Source of the DNA: Symbiodinium natans | Lineage: Eukaryota > Sar > Dinophyceae > Suessiales > Symbiodiniaceae | Length of the DNA: 64,000 nucleotides | Direction: 5' to 3' | Assembly (NCBI GenBank): GCA_905221605.1 | Contig: CAJNDS010002090.1 | Location: 592,664 to 656,663 of the forward strand | Part shown: positions 11,434 to 24,942 of the stretch, piece by piece | How the letters are laid out: every line of letters starts with the position of its first letter | How positions within the stretch are numbered: the first letter of the stretch is position 1 | The notes under the pieces: model-generated | Told to the model about the DNA's origin: nothing | What the model saw: the letters and a program-made list of their open reading frames with translations, nothing else | Database searches by the model: none | Translations under genes and position numbers: made by a program

Positions 11434-14400
11434 AAGAAAAAAACTAAGCTGCTTCGAGCGGGCAAGACTAACCCGAAGTTCCGCACACCACAGCTCAGCA
11501 GACGCTTCTCCATTCTTCGAGGCCGAAGGAAAGGAAACATCGAGGATGAATCACGAAGTTGTTAGGATAAAGGAAGGCTCTGAAGATTTCCCAAGACGAC
11601 ATGGCAGAGTTGACAGTACGAGATCCGACGAGATCTGGCCACTCATGGTTGGGATGCGACAGCCTTTCTGGGCTCCCTGCTTGTAGTTGTCGTCCATGAA
11701 GAAGGTACCTGTAAGGACCCACCCCCCAGTCACCCTGCAAAGAAGAAGCCGATTTTTGTCGGCACGGCTGCTCAGCCTAAACTCTACACAAGCACAAGTC
11801 CTGCAGCTATGCTAGGGCATGGACCAGCTTGAGGGTTTAGAGGGCTGTGGGCAAGAGTTTAGCCTCGCGATGTCTAGAATTGCAATAGCAGCGCCCCCAG
11901 AAGCGCAGCTCAAACTAATGACATCTTGCATCTTCAACATTGTTCCGGACAGGCCATCTCCCTTTGAGAACCAAGAACGCCTGCCTTGTCGGGATGCTGC
12001 GCGCTGTCCCTCCACCCTTGAACCAACGCTGGCACCGGGGCGGTTGATGACAGCGTTTTAAGGTGCTGGTGGTTGGAATACAACACATATGAATTCCTGC
12101 AACTTCATCTGCACACATTTCCTGTAAAGACTCGTCTTTGTCCTTGGAAAACCTTCACGAAGGGGAGGTTTCGTTCCATCAATATCATGTCATCGCCAAG
12201 TTCCTTATTAGACTAATTAACCGGGACTTAGGTGCAAAGCTTCTACTTCGTGCAGCGTGCTCTAATTCAGAATCTAAGGCGGCGGCCACTACAAGGATAT
12301 GATTACGCATGAATACCATGACCATGCAGTATTAGCAGGCTTAGGATGTGATCGCGCAAGAAAACCAATCTCAACTCACTGCTCAAGAACTCATGGTGAG
12401 CAAAGACATGACTCATAATGGCTTCTCGGGCGAATGACTCATTCTTTGATTGATCATATACAGTCCCTGTGCAGAAAATCAAACTTGAGGAGCAAACTAG
12501 CCTTTTCCGGTCTTCTAGCCTGTAATTACGCAGTGGTTCTAAGGAATGACATGCAATGAAGCTATAAGGGTGGGGCTCAAGATGTATGCAGTTTAGGACC
12601 TGGCTGCCCAAGTCATACGCTGATCTACATGAGTTCCGTATGTGCTACCTCTGCGAGCTTCGTTCAGGAACTGCAACTATTAGAGTCACCTAGAAGTGCT
12701 GTCTGGTGTAGAATTCGAGTTATGAGAGTTTAGGAAGGCTAAGGTTTGAACGTACATCCCCCACCCACTGCCCTGAGCCAACCGTGCAAGTGCCGGCCCA
12801 GAGCTTGCCCTGGTTGGTGAGGTGGCCGTGGCCTTGCCGGGATCAGAGGCCGCTCAGAGGCCCCCCATAATTGAGGGCATTGGAATGTTTGGTGCTTCCT
12901 GATAAAAACTTAGCTGCTTCGACTCGGCCACTTCTACAGTTTTACAAAGACATTCCGGCTTTTCACTCAGCCAGAGGCCATCCGAGTGCCTTAATTAGGC
13001 ACTTTGCTTGCCGTCCCCTCACCCCAACTTTCCGCTGAATCATTTAAGGGGCAGACGACTGTGGTCCAAGGGGGGCCGGGGAAGAACAGCCCCAAGATCT
13101 AGTTCCACATTTTTCGGCAACAGCTGGGTGCGTGCTTGGCGTCGAGATCTTGGCATTCGATTCTCTAGAATGTAGAACGTTGCCAGGCCTGCGCCCTTAA
13201 GGCCCTAAATCCCTACCCCATGACCCGCAGAGCTGGGGATCAGCCTTGGCCTTCGTCTCGATGCCTTGTGTCGCCTTCTGGGCAGGCACGTCACTGAACT
13301 TGGCCTCAGGTTTGTTTTGGATTGCGGGCCTCTTGTTGCAAAAAGGGTGCTGCCACCTGATACGGGTATGTGTCTCAAAGTGACATACGCATATAGATAT
13401 ATACATACATGTGTACAGATACGCGGTTTGCCCCCGACCCCCCTTAAAACCTAAATACCCCTACACCGTGAGGATTCAGCTTGGGCTCAGGGTAAAGTCT
13501 GCAATTTAAGCATTTGCCGGCATCCTTTACAAAGTCGAAACTGCTGACAAGACCTTCAATTTGTAGGGTCCTCAAACTTTCTATCTGATGCCACATAAGC
13601 TACATATGTGACCCAAAATTCGCGGGGTTTCGGAATAGACTGCAACTTCTCTTGGCTTTACGGAACTCAAGGTTTTTAGCTACCTTCAGTCAAACCTGTT
13701 GTTCCCACCCTCGGCGTGGAGCTGTTTTCTTGGTGGTCGGGCCGCAGAAAAATCTGCAGTGCCACAGAGTCTCCCCGGAGCGCCCCCATAAACTCAGAGA
13801 ATTCTTGGAGTGCCCGGCACCCCGATAACCGCACACTTCCCTGGCATGCCCAATCCCAAATAACCCCCAGAGAGACTTGATTGGATTTAAGGATGTTCGA
13901 GCACTGTTCGAGTGAGGTATGTTTTTTCTGCAGCGGAGAGGCAATGCCCGTGGAGGGCCGGACACCCAAGCGGCGGAGCTCCTTGCGGAGAGCGCATTTC
14001 AGAGCGCATATCGAGCGATGTGCAGGGCAAGTGGCTCTTTGGATCTCTGACTTTGGGGGCTTCTTGGGGATGTGGGTTCAGAGTTTGTGGTTTAGCGCTC
14101 GCAGCTGGATAGTCGCACATGGGACAAACTTGGCCTTGTGGTCTGTTGTGTTCTCTTACATGCCCTAAGCGACCACACGGGACTGACTCACATGCACCAG
14201 CATGCATCCACTGCACAAGCCACAGAAGACATTGACCCAGCAACTGTCAGCCAAAAAGCTGTGCTGCTCAAGGTGGCTTCTGCTTCCCTGTCTTCAAAGC
14301 CACAGCTAGCGTTGCTCCACCTATCACCTATCTTTTAAGCCCTCAAAGCCCAACAGCTATCTAGCGGCTCTGAGCGAGGATGCTCCACACCGACGGAGGC

Positions 14401-14793
14401 CTCTTCCAGCTCTTCTGCGGAGAGCACGCCGGACTGCACATGCCACAAATCTGTCTCCCTGTATCTCTCTTTAGTTCCTTGTTCCCGCTCGCCCTCGCGT
14501 TCGCTCGCCCTCGCGCTCGCTCTTCCTTTTCTTTCTTCCCTTTCTTTCTTTCGCGGGGATGCCTAACCACGGACGGGCTGGTAGTATGGACGTAATCTTC
14601 GATGCAGGAAACGCCCCCAAACCCACCTGTCAGGCATGGAAAATTAAACACCCAAAAAAACATATGGCAAAAAAACAGGTGTTTGTGGTTGAAAATCTGC
14701 GAAACACTGTAGCACCGATGTTTTCGGTGGTAGGGTTCAACACCTAAGTAAGTTATAAAACAAAATCAACAGGAGAACAAGGAGGGGCACATG

Positions 14794-15529
14794 AGGAGGC
14801 CGACATCTTGAGGGCCATGGCGGCCAACAACATCACAGGTCGGAGCAGTTCTACTACGCTCTGCCAGCCAACACTGGCAGAAAGCGCACGTGGCTGCTCG
14901 TGAGTGAGGTGGCCTTCGTCTTCAACAAGCAAGAGGGCCGATCGAGGGCGCCAATCATCAGAGCCATGCGAAGCGCCAGGGAGTCCCTCTTGGAGAGTCA
15001 AGGGACTAGGTTGGTGGAGCTGTTGAGGTGTGCTGGGTACCGGGCGACCTAGGTGGCCCTTGAGGGCTGCGACACGGACATCGTGCGGGCTTGCAGCAAC
15101 GTGGGGAAGTCCCCCCCAAAAACCTTGCTCATCACGGTGCCTTCCAAGGTGTCGGCGAAGCAGGTCATGCAAAGGTGCCGTGAGCTTATGCTGTCACCGT
15201 GCCACATCCCCTCTCCCCATCTGTGCGGTGTCGTGAAGTCCCAACCGGGATTCTCCTGGGTGTGCTTTGCTTTTCGGCCTGTTGGCTATGACCGATGTCT
15301 ACCATTTGCTAAGGTGATATTCGAACACGCAACGAAGCAGAGAAATATGCCATCAAACACAAACTCAAAAAAGAAGGGGCTCTGGAAGCCAGCCGAAGCT
15401 GAGCAAAAGGAGGACTTCTCTGAAGGGTGAAACCCCCTGGACTCGCCCGCGACCCAACAGTCGACACAGGCAGCAGTGAAAGCCACTGGAGCAGCAAAGA
15501 CGGACTGGAACATACCAGAGTATCAGTAG
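14794..15529 (+). pseudogene. coding-like frame broken by stops, function unknown
   Basis: One plus-strand frame stays protein-like for about 240 codons (for example LLVSEVAFVFNKQEG, VGKSPPKTLLITVPSK, GYDRCLPFAKVIFEHA). It contains TAG near 15050, TGA near 15428 and TAG near 15527. It could be a decayed gene or mobile-element fragment. The antisense frame also looks plausible in places, so strand and status are uncertain. I do not recognise the family. Confidence 0.3.
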
Positions 15530-15941
15530 AGAGTTGAACTTGCCAGTGCCCTTGTCGCCAACCTCATCATCACACGAACTACCGCCACCCTCGAATGTTC
15601 GAGGTACCAGAAAGCAAACGGCCTGTCCCACTAGTGGCCACTCTTCTTCTGTGGTCGGGGCTCCCTGGCTGCTGCTGCCACGGGCTGTGGTCGCGGCGCA
15701 ACTGCCTGTTGTGAACCCTCCCTCGCCTGGCCATTGCACGGACCCCCCATAGGGCACTACAACATACCCCCGACGCACGACGGGGACGAAGGCTTGGTCC
15801 ATGTTGACGTTGCACTCTCGAACTAACTCTCGTGCCTTCTCGAGCGCCTGTCCTGCCTGACAAGCTTCTGTTTCAAACCTCAGGACGGCTTGAGCACTCG
15901 CGGCTTGAGTCACCAGAATGCCCTCGATCGCTTTCTCTCTG

Positions 15942-16030
15942 TCTTCTTCTTCTTCTTCTTCTTCTTCTTCTTCTTCTTCTTCTTCTTCTTCTTCTTCTTC
16001 TTCTTCTTCTTGTTCTTCTTCTTCTTCTTC
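15942..16030. repeat. TTC trinucleotide array
   Basis: About 29 TTC units with one TG interruption. On the minus strand it encodes poly-Glu inside a 237-codon open frame (15365-16078) of doubtful reality. Confidence 0.95.
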
Positions 16031-16116
16031 GGGGCGTGAAGGGCGCAAGAACGCCCTCCGCGCATAATGCGCGCCCAATCCATATCCAGTCGGTGTGAGA
16101 ATGTTGCCCCGGAGAG

Positions 16117-16156
<40 letters not shown>

Positions 16157-16310
16157 ATATTATTATTCTTCTCCTTCCTCTTCTTGTCCTCTTCTTCTTC
16201 TTATTATTGTTATTCTTCCTCTTCTTGTTATTCTTGGCCTTGTTCCTGCTGCTCTTGTTCTTGTTGGTTTTCTTCTTCCTCCCCTTCTTCTGCTTCTTCT
16301 TCTGCTGGGC
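16117..16310. repeat. CT/AT microsatellite and TTC-rich tract
   Basis: A (CT)n block passes directly into a (TA)n block and then into an imperfect pyrimidine-rich TTC/TTA region. Confidence 0.85.
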
Positions 16311-16599
16311 TTGGGGGCCAGGGAAGGGAACCCTGACACACGCGCACGAGCGCGCCGAGTCCCGTCCGGAAGTCGGCGTGAGACGAAAACAAAGGTGGGG
16401 AACACGCTGAATCACACGGCACAGGAAAAAACTCCCCCCCCCCCCCCTTGCATAGTTGGGCTGCAGAAACCACGAAAACCTCGAGATACTACTGAGCAAA
16501 TGATTTGTTCCCCCTCTCGTGCTCTCTCCCCGCCCCTCCCTACCTCACTCCGGAAGGCTACCATGTGATTTCGAAGCCGTAACTATAACCGGCCGTATA

Positions 16600-19500
16600 C
16601 ACACTCCGCCGCCCTGCAACAGGAAGCGGACCCTGGAAGAGCCTTCATCAAGCATCGTCGCAGAGCATCGGCCTATGTCAAAGTGTAGGGTTTAGAGTTC
16701 TGTGCCTTGGGAGTTCAAACTGTGTGGAGGGAGGTCTAGGAGTTGCTTCGTTTCATACGAAACTGTGTGGCATAAGTATACCTCGACATCTGCCAAACCC
16801 TGGTAGTCCTAGCAAAAAGTCAACCCAATGCAATGTAGCAGATGTTCGCAGGCCCCATGGCGCAAAGGGGAGAGTGAACAGAGGGAAGGATGAGAAGGAA
16901 TGATGGAGGGGGAGCCAGGTCGGCCAGAAAGGTGGAGCTGACTTGTTGGAAATGAAACTGGCAGTCGTTGCAACGCAAAGTGTTTCTGATTCTGGGTTCT
17001 GCGGCCTTCGCTCCTGGACTTCATGCTCATCCGTTTCTCTCTGCGTTCGCCCGAACGCTTCGCCACACCCTTGGAATCAATCACCTTTCTCGCGTCCCCT
17101 CGTTTGCACAGATGGTAAGAGTTGGATGTTGAGCAGGGCTGTTGCCGTAGGTGCGGGGCCCTTCCTTGACCTGCTTTCAGGTCAAGCTTCAGGGCTCCGG
17201 AGTTTTGGAAGAGAGCGCTCAGGACCAAGCACACACACACACACACACACACGTCTCCAAATGCTTCTGCCTCCACCGCTTAAGACAGAACGGTCTACAT
17301 CATGGCCATCATCAAACCTGGAGCTCTGCGGGTTGCGAACCCTGCCTCCGTGCGCAGGTTGTCGTGCTCAGCGCGCAGCGCCTGCTGGTTGTGTAGGGTT
17401 GGGCTTGGGCCTAAAAAGCAGTAAAGGCTTTACTGTCAGAAGGCAGCTTGCTTCTCACAAGTGACACTTGTCCAGTCATGGAAGAATGACACACGAAGAT
17501 ACGCAAAGAAGAGAGTGCGCTAGGGAGTGACTGCAGGGACGGGGCCCACACCACTGGATGGAATCATAGAATCATATAGTACAGGGTTTCACAGCATGCT
17601 TCAGCTTGTTTGACTTTCTTCCGAACAGGGAGGTGCCGCATTCCGGGAGCGCTTAACAACAGTGCTCAATGAGGACTGTCGTGATCTTGGGTGCTGCGGT
17701 GCTGCAAGCCATAATCCTGCAAAAACACAACTGGAAAGTGGAAATGCTTCAAGTCTCTCGTGGTCAACTGGCCAATGCACACGCGCACACACACACACAT
17801 AACCGGCCTTAAACTGGCCATCCACCACCTTGGCATTCGACAAGAGGTGGGCACAGGTCGCTTCGGTCTCCTGCGGTTGGCGCTTGAGGCTCGCGTCCCA
17901 AAGGATTTGGCATGCCTGCGGGCTGATATGGCACGTGACAAGTGAAATTTGCCTCACTCTGAAGGCTGGCGAGAAAATTTAGCCTCGAGGGTTTTGGGTT
18001 GGGGAGCAGCGCATCTAAAAGGCAGGAGGTATAGGGGAGCCAGCAGGGCCAGCAGTCAGACATGTCAGGCCATCTGGCTCAAGTGCCGCGGTCCTTCACC
18101 ATCTGAAAGAGCTTGCTGAAAGCCGCATTGCTGTTCCGACTGTGCGCGAAGGACATGGCCTTGCCCGGAACAATCGTAGCACGCCGTCAAACAAAGGGTG
18201 TTGCAATTGCAAGTTCATGCTGTGGATGCCTCGCTTCTCTTAAACCTCGGGCACAAAGTAATACGTCTGCTACTGGCTACAGCAGCCGCCAAGAATAAAG
18301 TGCACGACCCATCGGAAGCTGCCGTGCAGCGTCGCCATTTAGCAGACTGTAGCTAAAACACAATAGGCACGGCAGTGCCCAAGCAATGTGCGGGGCGCCG
18401 ACCGCTTTCTTATGGCTTTGACAATCCAAAACAGGTTTCACAGGAAGGGATGTCTACAACAAAAAAGTGCGCCGGGACACATGTTGCAAAAAAATAAGTC
18501 AGGCACCGCGTGCTACGCCTTCCAGAACAGTCACTCTCAAAAGAAGCGCAATGTAGACGTTCGGTGCAACCTGCGAGCCAAACTCCCGATTTGTCAGCAC
18601 AGCCTCCTCCGGATCGGACGTGGAATCGAGGGCCGGAATCGGGCACCCCCTTGACGCAGCAGACTCCCTAGTCTGAGTTTCGACTGTCGCTTAGGTGTCG
18701 CTACCTCTAGGCCCAGGTGCCTTTTGACTAACAAACAAAAACATGGAGCAAGACAAGAGTCCACATGCTGTGCCGGTCAGTGAAGCAGGGCCAAAAAAAA
18801 CAAACTCCCAACAACTACAAAGACTGGCTCTTATAGGGTTACTGCCTTCTCTGAGCTTAGTTGTATGAACCGCAAAGCAGCGGGCGACCGCATGAGTTTG
18901 TTCGCAGAACCCCCATGTGCGCGCATCAGAACTGCGATAAAATGTGGAGGTGACTACAGTAAGTGCTGCTTTCTTCTCCTGCCCTGGCTCTCTACTCTCA
19001 CATGCTTCTGGGTCATGTGGCAAAATGCGACAAGCCCCTACTCGAAGCCCTGGCCCCGTTAAGCGCACTACGAGTGCTTGATGCAGCCAGTGCCCTGAAA
19101 TTCCAGCAACATGCAGCAAACCGTCCCAAGTAACGACTTTTTCTAGCCAAAAACCACCCCATGTGAAATTCTTATTTCCCTGGAGTCTGACCCCCAACTG
19201 AATCTTCAGCAAAGCGCTGCTGTTAATCATGCGCCAGTCTGCAGGCTACGTCTGTGCTTTTTCGGCACTCAGTCCGATCCGCGGCGTCAGCCGCACGACA
19301 GTGCAAAGGCCTTGGCTGCATAGAGCTTATGCATTGCTGCCTTCAGCCAGCATCATCCAGCTTCGGGGGCGGAGGATCACAAGCCTAAATGAAAAAGAAT
19401 CACATGCAAATTGATGGTAAAGGGATCCGATGCAATCTTAATGTGTTTGGCCACATCGTGCCGATCCGAAAAACTGAAGGATCAAAAACAAATCGCAGGA

Positions 19501-19999
19501 AAATATCGGACATCAAAAGAAGCCAATGCTGTGAACTGCAGCATTTTTGATGGTTCACAAGCTCCAGATGTTGTCAAATTTAGCGAATCAGCGGCTCCAA
19601 GTGCTGCAGCTGCCAGCTGTTCATAGGCTCCAAATCTGAAAGGGTTCACGCGGTTTGAGGGAATGTGTACCCTTAGCGCCTAAATGCTTTGAAGCAAGGC
19701 GGGTTTAGGGCCAGAACTGCCCGCCCCCCCACCCCCCTCTAGCACAATGCTCATCGATTGGGACGGAACCCTGTGGTTTTGGGGCTGCGCGACGTTCTTG
19801 AAAGCTTTGCACGGCTTGGTGGAGGGGGGGGGGGTTGGAGGGTAAGGGGCTGTTTCCTCCGCCGTATGGATGCAAATGTGCTTGGTGGGTTTTCACTGCG
19901 AGCTGGCGAAGCAAGCAGGTAGGGTAGGGTCCTTCTTCCTCAACACAAACCATTGTTCTGACCGGAGGCTTTCGCCTATGGACGTGAGAGGGACACAGC
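16600..19999. other. spacer without confident genes
   Basis: Only simple repeats and short chance frames were seen. Nothing here could be tied to a protein family on either strand. Confidence 0.4.
17228..17252. repeat. AC dinucleotide repeat
   Basis: About twelve AC units. Confidence 0.9.
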
Positions 20000-20000
20000 C

Positions 20001-20120
20001 TCCTCCCCCCATTTGCAAAAACAATGCTCGCATGACGATTCTTGAGAGGTTCACGGGGGGATGGAAGCAACTTCTCTTGATGGCATGATGTTCCTAAACG
20101 CAAGCTTGCGTGGTTTTAAA
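20001..20120. repeat. dispersed repeat, single copy
   Basis: Carries ATTTGCAAAAACAATGCTCG, GCATGACGA and, about 70 bp further, GGCATGATG and CAAGCTTGCG. The same elements in the same order occur in the tandem copies at 62951-63470, so this is a dispersed member of that family. Confidence 0.65.
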
Positions 20121-20400
20121 AGGCAGGGGGGTGGAAGGGGGCGTGGCTTAACCAAAGAAAAACATTTTTTACCACCAGGGCTCTCGCAACCAGCCGACTT
20201 TTTTTGGTCCTGTATGTAACACTGACAAAACCTCGATCCCTGCCAACCAGTCCATGAATCAAAAAGTCCAGAGGAAAGCTAGGTACAAAGATAGAGAAGA
20301 GAAGCACCAGGATTTCACAGACAATAGTCAATAAACAGGAAATGTGAACATTGACGGCCAAGGAACAAGCATCCAAGAAAATGTCCACTCTTTTTTTGAT

Positions 20401-20428
20401 TTTTTTTTTTTTGGGGGGGGGGGGGGGG
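20401..20428. repeat. T12-G16 homopolymer junction
   Basis: Twelve T followed directly by sixteen G. Confidence 0.95.
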
Positions 20429-22094
20429 TTTGCTCAGTATAAGAATCAGGCCCTCCAGCAATCACCGTGAGCCTGATAACGTTCAATGGCGCTTACTAAG
20501 ACCCCCGGTGGGATCCCCACAGCTGGCGCCTGCTTCGTGAAAACCCGAGGTGGTACTCATTGCCAGCTCCAGCCCTTGATGCCTCAAGCTGTTCTGCCCG
20601 TCAGGCCAGTCTGTCGATTCTCCACTGCACTCCCACTTGAATCTTGAAAGAAAGGACGACAAACAGAGAACAGAACAGATTGAGACTGTACTACCAGTAG
20701 TAACTGAATAGACTGGAAGATTTTGACTTGGCGTCGAGGGACTGGGACAAAATCTAGTGCAGGTAGTGCAGGCCCTCAAGGGGTGTGCGCAACCTGATTG
20801 ACATGCTTCGGCATGCAGCTGCGCATCGGGTGGGAGGTGGGGAAACGGGAGGCATTGAAGGCGTTCGTTTTTTCACCCTTACTTCTTTCCAAAAGAGTCG
20901 ACTCTCTGAGCACGAGTTGTGCATGTAGGCTGGAAAGTGACTTGGTGTTCTACTAGCAACTGCGGGCTAGGCTCTGGGCAGCAGGTTTTGTTGAGAGAAT
21001 ACCACACGGACATTCCAAGCAGAGTACACGCAACCAGAGCAAGCCGAGTGTTCCTGACCTGTCACACCATCACATGCATCTGTTATGAGGGTATGCTGCT
21101 TTTATCCTGACTTAAGTTCTCATGATCCTGATTTGATGGTTTTGTTACTTGTTGTCCTCCAGGGTTTATAAAGAGGTTTCGAATCAAGGATCTTATGATA
21201 CAGGCCTCAGGAGCAAGAAGCTCGAGGGCTCGGGTCCGTTTTCAGAGGTGACAGGTGTGTAAAACGCACATCACTACATTGAAGCCACGTAACCTTTGAA
21301 GCCTTTTTAGGACCTGAGTTGCTCTTCTCCCTGAAGACTTCGGAACCTGCCGCTGCATTTTCCTTGAGCAGTGCAAACTCGAATCGTGCTAGACTTGTCA
21401 CGACTCGTCGGGAGGCGATGGCAAAAATCCACTCGAGAAAGGCCCTGCTCCGCATGGGCATCGAATTGCGGGCAAGCAGAACCACTGATCTTCAAACTGG
21501 CAAGGAGCACCACACCACCACACCAATGTATCATGTCATGCCCCAAATCAAGCAGCGCGTACACTTCTTAGACGCCCCTCCAGGCTACATTGCACTCCGG
21601 AGCCATAAACCCATAATGCAATCATAACTTCGAGACACTCAGCCAACCCTGGAGTCCAAGGGACTCTAATTTTACGCTGCTTTCTGTGGCAGCTTGCCAA
21701 GTGACCTGGCAGCTGTGGTAGAGACGCTATGATTTGCCAAAGCTAAACTTCGTCATTTAATACTTTCCTCAGCCTCATCTCCCCGCCTACGCTGAAGTAT
21801 CAGAGGCCCTCCTCGTGTAGTCCTTGTCTACTTCAGGCTCCCGGGAGGAGCGCCTGGCATTCTCCCGGGCCCCGGATGCACCATGTTCGAACATTGACTC
21901 AACGAGTGGCCCCTTTGGGCGTTTATTCCTGGGCGCAGAAGCAGAGGTTCAGGAGCCACATGCATCGCTGCAGCAGTCAAAGCTTAAACAACAATCTCTT
22001 TACTCTGATTCAACTGTGCAGTACCAGTACATCGTATGGCTTTCGGCTCCAACAAGAGAGGTAACCAGTCCTCAGGAATGGTGCACTTCTCAGG

Positions 22095-24942
22095 TCGAGT
22101 GCTGATGCTTCTTGAGGAAGAAAGAAGGTCTTGGAGCTTGCTGGCATCCTGGTGTCATCATTCTTTTTGGCATTATCACGGCACGCTTCTTTGGGGCTGA
22201 TCCATCCCGCTGTTCTTGCTCCCAGAATTCGCTGAGTTCGTCTGGCCTGGTCAGGGCTGTGTGACCGCTATGCCATCTCACAATACACAAAATGCCTGAG
22301 ACTTGGACCCTGCTCTGCAAGATTCGAGAACCTTGCTGTAGAGCACATGGCCCCTGTGCCCCGACTCCTGGATCACACTGCACCCTAACCGTCAAGGGCA
22401 AAAGGCATGTTGGAAGGCTCCGAAGAGACCCCTAAGCTTCCCAAAAACTCCCAAAGTTTTTGAACTTCCCTCCTTACTTTTCCTTTGTGAGATGGACCCT
22501 GTCTTCCGCTGGAAGGGCATGCCTTTCCCTTTAGGAAGAGCAGCCTCGGGCTGGTGATGCTGTGCATTGCCGTGCTTTCAGGATCTCCCTGCTCCAGATC
22601 TTGACGAAAGCTGGTTCGAAATCGGAAAGCTGATGACGGCAAGGTCCTACTAATCTCGAATCGACGGAGGAAATGTTCTAGGGAAGTATGGCAATGTGGA
22701 GTTCACGGGCACGTTTCTGCACAGACATCCCAGCATTGAAAGAAGCTTCATTCAGGCCATTTGATGTCGCAAGAGCGAAGATGCTCTGTTTCGCGCCTGA
22801 GCCAATCTGGGAATCTAGGCGTGGCCCCATCTGCACGCCTGACTTGTTTGCTCATGGTATGACTCTTGAAGGGGATTTCTAAATGACCGTAACATGTTGC
22901 ATAGGATGTCATGGTCTTGATGTTGATGCTTGACCTTTGTGGAGGCACTTCTGGATCAGCGAACGACTGGGCTGCAGCGGTTCTGCAAACATATGTCTAA
23001 ACAGTCACGAATCGAAGGCCTTAGGGCGCGCGGTTCAGGTTCTGGCCCAGGCTTCCTTTGAAACTTGCAGGGCTTGTTACCCCTGGAAAAAGGCAGAGTG
23101 AAGACTGGCCGCTATGCAGTCTCCCTCCACAACCAACCATGGAAAGTACCAAGCCTAGTACTGGCTAGAACTATGTAAAACCTTCCCAACTTCCGATCCT
23201 TGTAAACATTGTAGCTTGTAACTTGTAAGCAAGTCATGAGGCCAGCCGACTCATATTCCAACGACCGGGACTGCACGTTTCGATGCTCGCGCTGAGGCGA
23301 CGTGCTGCGCCACGGCATTCAAGTCTAGCTTGTGCACAGCTGCAAAATCAGGTCGATTCGTTATGGCAGCGACCACCTGGGGAAGCAAAGTGGGATCCTG
23401 TGGAGCTTGGGGATGTTGATACAGAAGCTATGCAGCACGCAGCGAACCTGCACACAAAAATCAAAACTCGTGCTGTTAAAGCTGTCCTGATCTTCCCCCC
23501 CCCCCACCCCAATCTCAATTAGTTGTCTTTGCTGAGGGAATGGGAATGGGGGGAGAAGGGTGCCCTCAGAGATCCTATGACTTCCCAGATGTTTGGCTTT
23601 GATCGGTTCTCAAAAACAGCTTTCGTTGCGAGTCTGCAATCGTGCCGGCTCCCTATAGCAGGGAGAGTTTGCATGCCGGGCCGCGTCGGAGCGTTCTCGC
23701 ACCAAGGCATGGTGCCACGCAGATAGGCCCATGCCATCTGTCTCCTTGCAAGAGTATTGAAAGGGCTTGGGGATACCACCTATACCGGCAACTGATGTAA
23801 ACAACCCTGGCCCTTGCTCATCCTAGATACTGGGTTTCTGTCTTTGTCCCGTCTTGGTGGGATGATGAATCCTAATGAAGCGTGTTCCTACAAGCCACGA
23901 AGCAACAAGCTGTCGGAACTCACGATGGTCACCCAGCACCTTCTAGTGAGCACACTACCCACACCCACCACCTGGCAAGTTCCTGAGCAGATGAGACCTC
24001 ACGTTGCTCTTGAATCACCGATGTTTGCCGGCAACTTCGAGGCAAGTGTCTTCAGAAGCTTCTGTGAAGTTCAGGACTCAAAGCTCCATCAACTGCAAAA
24101 AAACATATGCCAAAGTGACACTTTTCGAACTTCAATAAAATTACGACTCACCGCCTCCCGCTCGGTCGTAAAGCATCTGCTCCCCAAACCGTGCTTGCAC
24201 CACAATGGAGTCCATGTCGGAAGGTTCACGCTTAGGGCGCGAGAGCACAGGGCCTTGTAATCGATGACCCTCTAGGCAACGGATGACAGTCCACATCGTG
24301 CAGCCGCCAAGGTCCCATGCGCTTTTTGAGGCTTGCAAGGGCTTGCATCGCTCCTTCGCAGCACACAGTTTCCTGCTTTTTGGCCTCTTGGATGGGTGGG
24401 CCACATGCCTCCGTTCTAACGGGAATCTGGGCTGCCTTTCGCGGTGTTGCACGTGGCGCTCCTCATGAAGTGCAGAACTGTCGTCGCTTTTGGCCCTGAA
24501 GTGCTCTTGAAGTAGTCTCGGCGAGCGCCGGCAGAATATCAACCTGGCTTGCCGGTTTGCGTGCAAGAACCTCAACTTGCGGGACTGAACCTGAAATCCT
24601 TCTGCCATCCCTCTGCCAATGCAGCCACCATGCGTTGAGTTGGGTGAACTCCTCATGCCGCAGGATCTCAAAGACCACCTGCAGTAGATGAATGCCCCCA
24701 CGGAGAGATATCTTCCCTCAGGGCTTCGGGAGCGGGCTTAAGATTTGGAGTTCGGAAGGGTCCTCCAAGAGATTGAGGGTTGCCGGGCTTCTCTGAATGA
24801 GGAACGAGGATTGGAATCCTAAGCCTCGTGCTCCTGATCACGATGTCCTGTTTGCTGCCTTCTTTAGATGTCATTTTTTGCAGATACATTTCTTGATGTT
24901 GGCAACCTCCGGGTCCAGGTTGGCCCCGAATCTCTCAAAATC
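22095..24942 (-). CDS. unassigned coding-like exons
   Basis: Several minus-strand segments read like protein and have splice-like borders. 24942-24893 reads DFERFGANLDPEVANI. 24678-24599 reads VVFEILRHEEFTQLNAWW, then LHWQRDGR, after a CTGCAG acceptor, and the frame stays open to 24463. About 24405-24237 reads EAKKQETVCCEGAMQALASL and ends in TAA. 22246 to about 22095 reads PDELSEFWEQEQRDGSAPKK and ends in TGA. I do not recognise the family or know whether they form one gene. They sit between channels B and A in the same orientation and could be upstream exons of channel A. Confidence 0.4.

Larger units (their letters stand above)
5004..14790. other. spacer or long intron without confident genes
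   Basis: Apart from the weak exon candidate near 9.9-10.1 kb and simple repeats, I see no decodable gene on either strand. The missing S1 and N-terminal exons of channel A should lie upstream of 5003 on the minus strand, but were not recognised. Confidence 0.5.

Noticed and set aside
15365-16078. 237-codon minus-strand frame with a poly-Glu tract
   Set aside because: The length is due partly to the TTC array. The rest has no recognisable domain and opposes another coding-like frame, so it was not called as a gene.
18064-18083. Second spliced-leader-like match (GCCATCTGGCTCAAG)
   Set aside because: Needs a one-base gap and a mismatch relative to the leader, and no recognisable gene follows. 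Matches to the last eight bases alone are expected by chance in 64 kb.
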